From Candidatus Nanohalarchaeota archaeon (GTDB lineage Archaea; EX4484-52; JAADEF01), in assembly GCA_013153555.1 (NCBI GenBank), contig JAADEF010000066.1:1-5766 (forward strand): 5,766 nucleotides of DNA, read 5' to 3'. The position numbers and the translations under genes are program-made. This document shows, in pieces, positions 5,750 to 5,766 of the stretch (its first letter is position 1; the number at the start of each line of letters is the position of its first letter). The notes beneath the pieces are model-generated. The model did not search any database and was not told the origin of the DNA. It was given only the letters and a program-made list of their open reading frames with translations.

Positions 5750-5766
5750 TTAGAAGAATTTAACCA

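Overview
The window is AT-rich (G+C roughly one third by eye) and gene-dense, with almost no non-coding DNA. It looks archaeal, and the gene style resembles the small-genome DPANN lineages (Woesearchaeota/Pacearchaeota-like). The clues are a secreted subtilisin-type protease with about 40 N-X-S/T sequons, an AGGTGAT ribosome-binding site, TATA-like elements placed for leaderless or very short-leader transcripts, a small zinc-ribbon protein, and a K/Q-rich tail-anchored protein with an N-terminal helical module of a kind I associate with those genomes. The lineage is an inference; no rRNA or other marker gene is present.

Left half (1-2231, minus strand): one long reading frame encodes a signal-peptide-bearing S8 (subtilisin-like) serine protease. 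All four catalytic or oxyanion motifs lie in a single uninterrupted frame, and the frame runs off the left edge, so the C-terminus is not seen. A 26-codon plus-strand frame ending at 81 lies antisense to it and is doubtful.

Centre (2232-3104, plus strand): a 44-53 bp divergent promoter region contains one TATA-like element about equally far from the protease start and from the start of the plus-strand gene. Two tightly spaced genes follow: a 188-residue tail-anchored protein of unknown function and an 85-residue zinc-ribbon protein, separated by 4 bp and joined by a strong ribosome-binding site.

Right half (3105-5715, minus strand): a two-gene sugar operon, transcribed from a TATA element near the right edge. 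The first gene is a glycogen-debranching-type alpha-1,6-glucosidase with a (alpha/alpha)6 catalytic domain. The second is a galactose-1-phosphate uridylyltransferase (galT-like, HIT superfamily) whose start lies 23 bp inside the first gene. Together they suggest alpha-glucan turnover linked to hexose-1-phosphate/nucleotide-sugar exchange. The galT-like stop codon directly abuts the zinc-ribbon stop codon with no spacer.

I see no tRNA, rRNA, CRISPR array, insertion sequence or origin. No clearly new multi-gene system is evident. The most unusual points are the apparently shared TATA element, the 131-bp dual-open overlap with a G6 tract between the two sugar genes, the cysteine cluster at the end of the debranching enzyme, the galT-like protein lacking the second-metal H-x-H, and the sequon-saturated, propeptide-less protease with a very long insertion before its catalytic serine.
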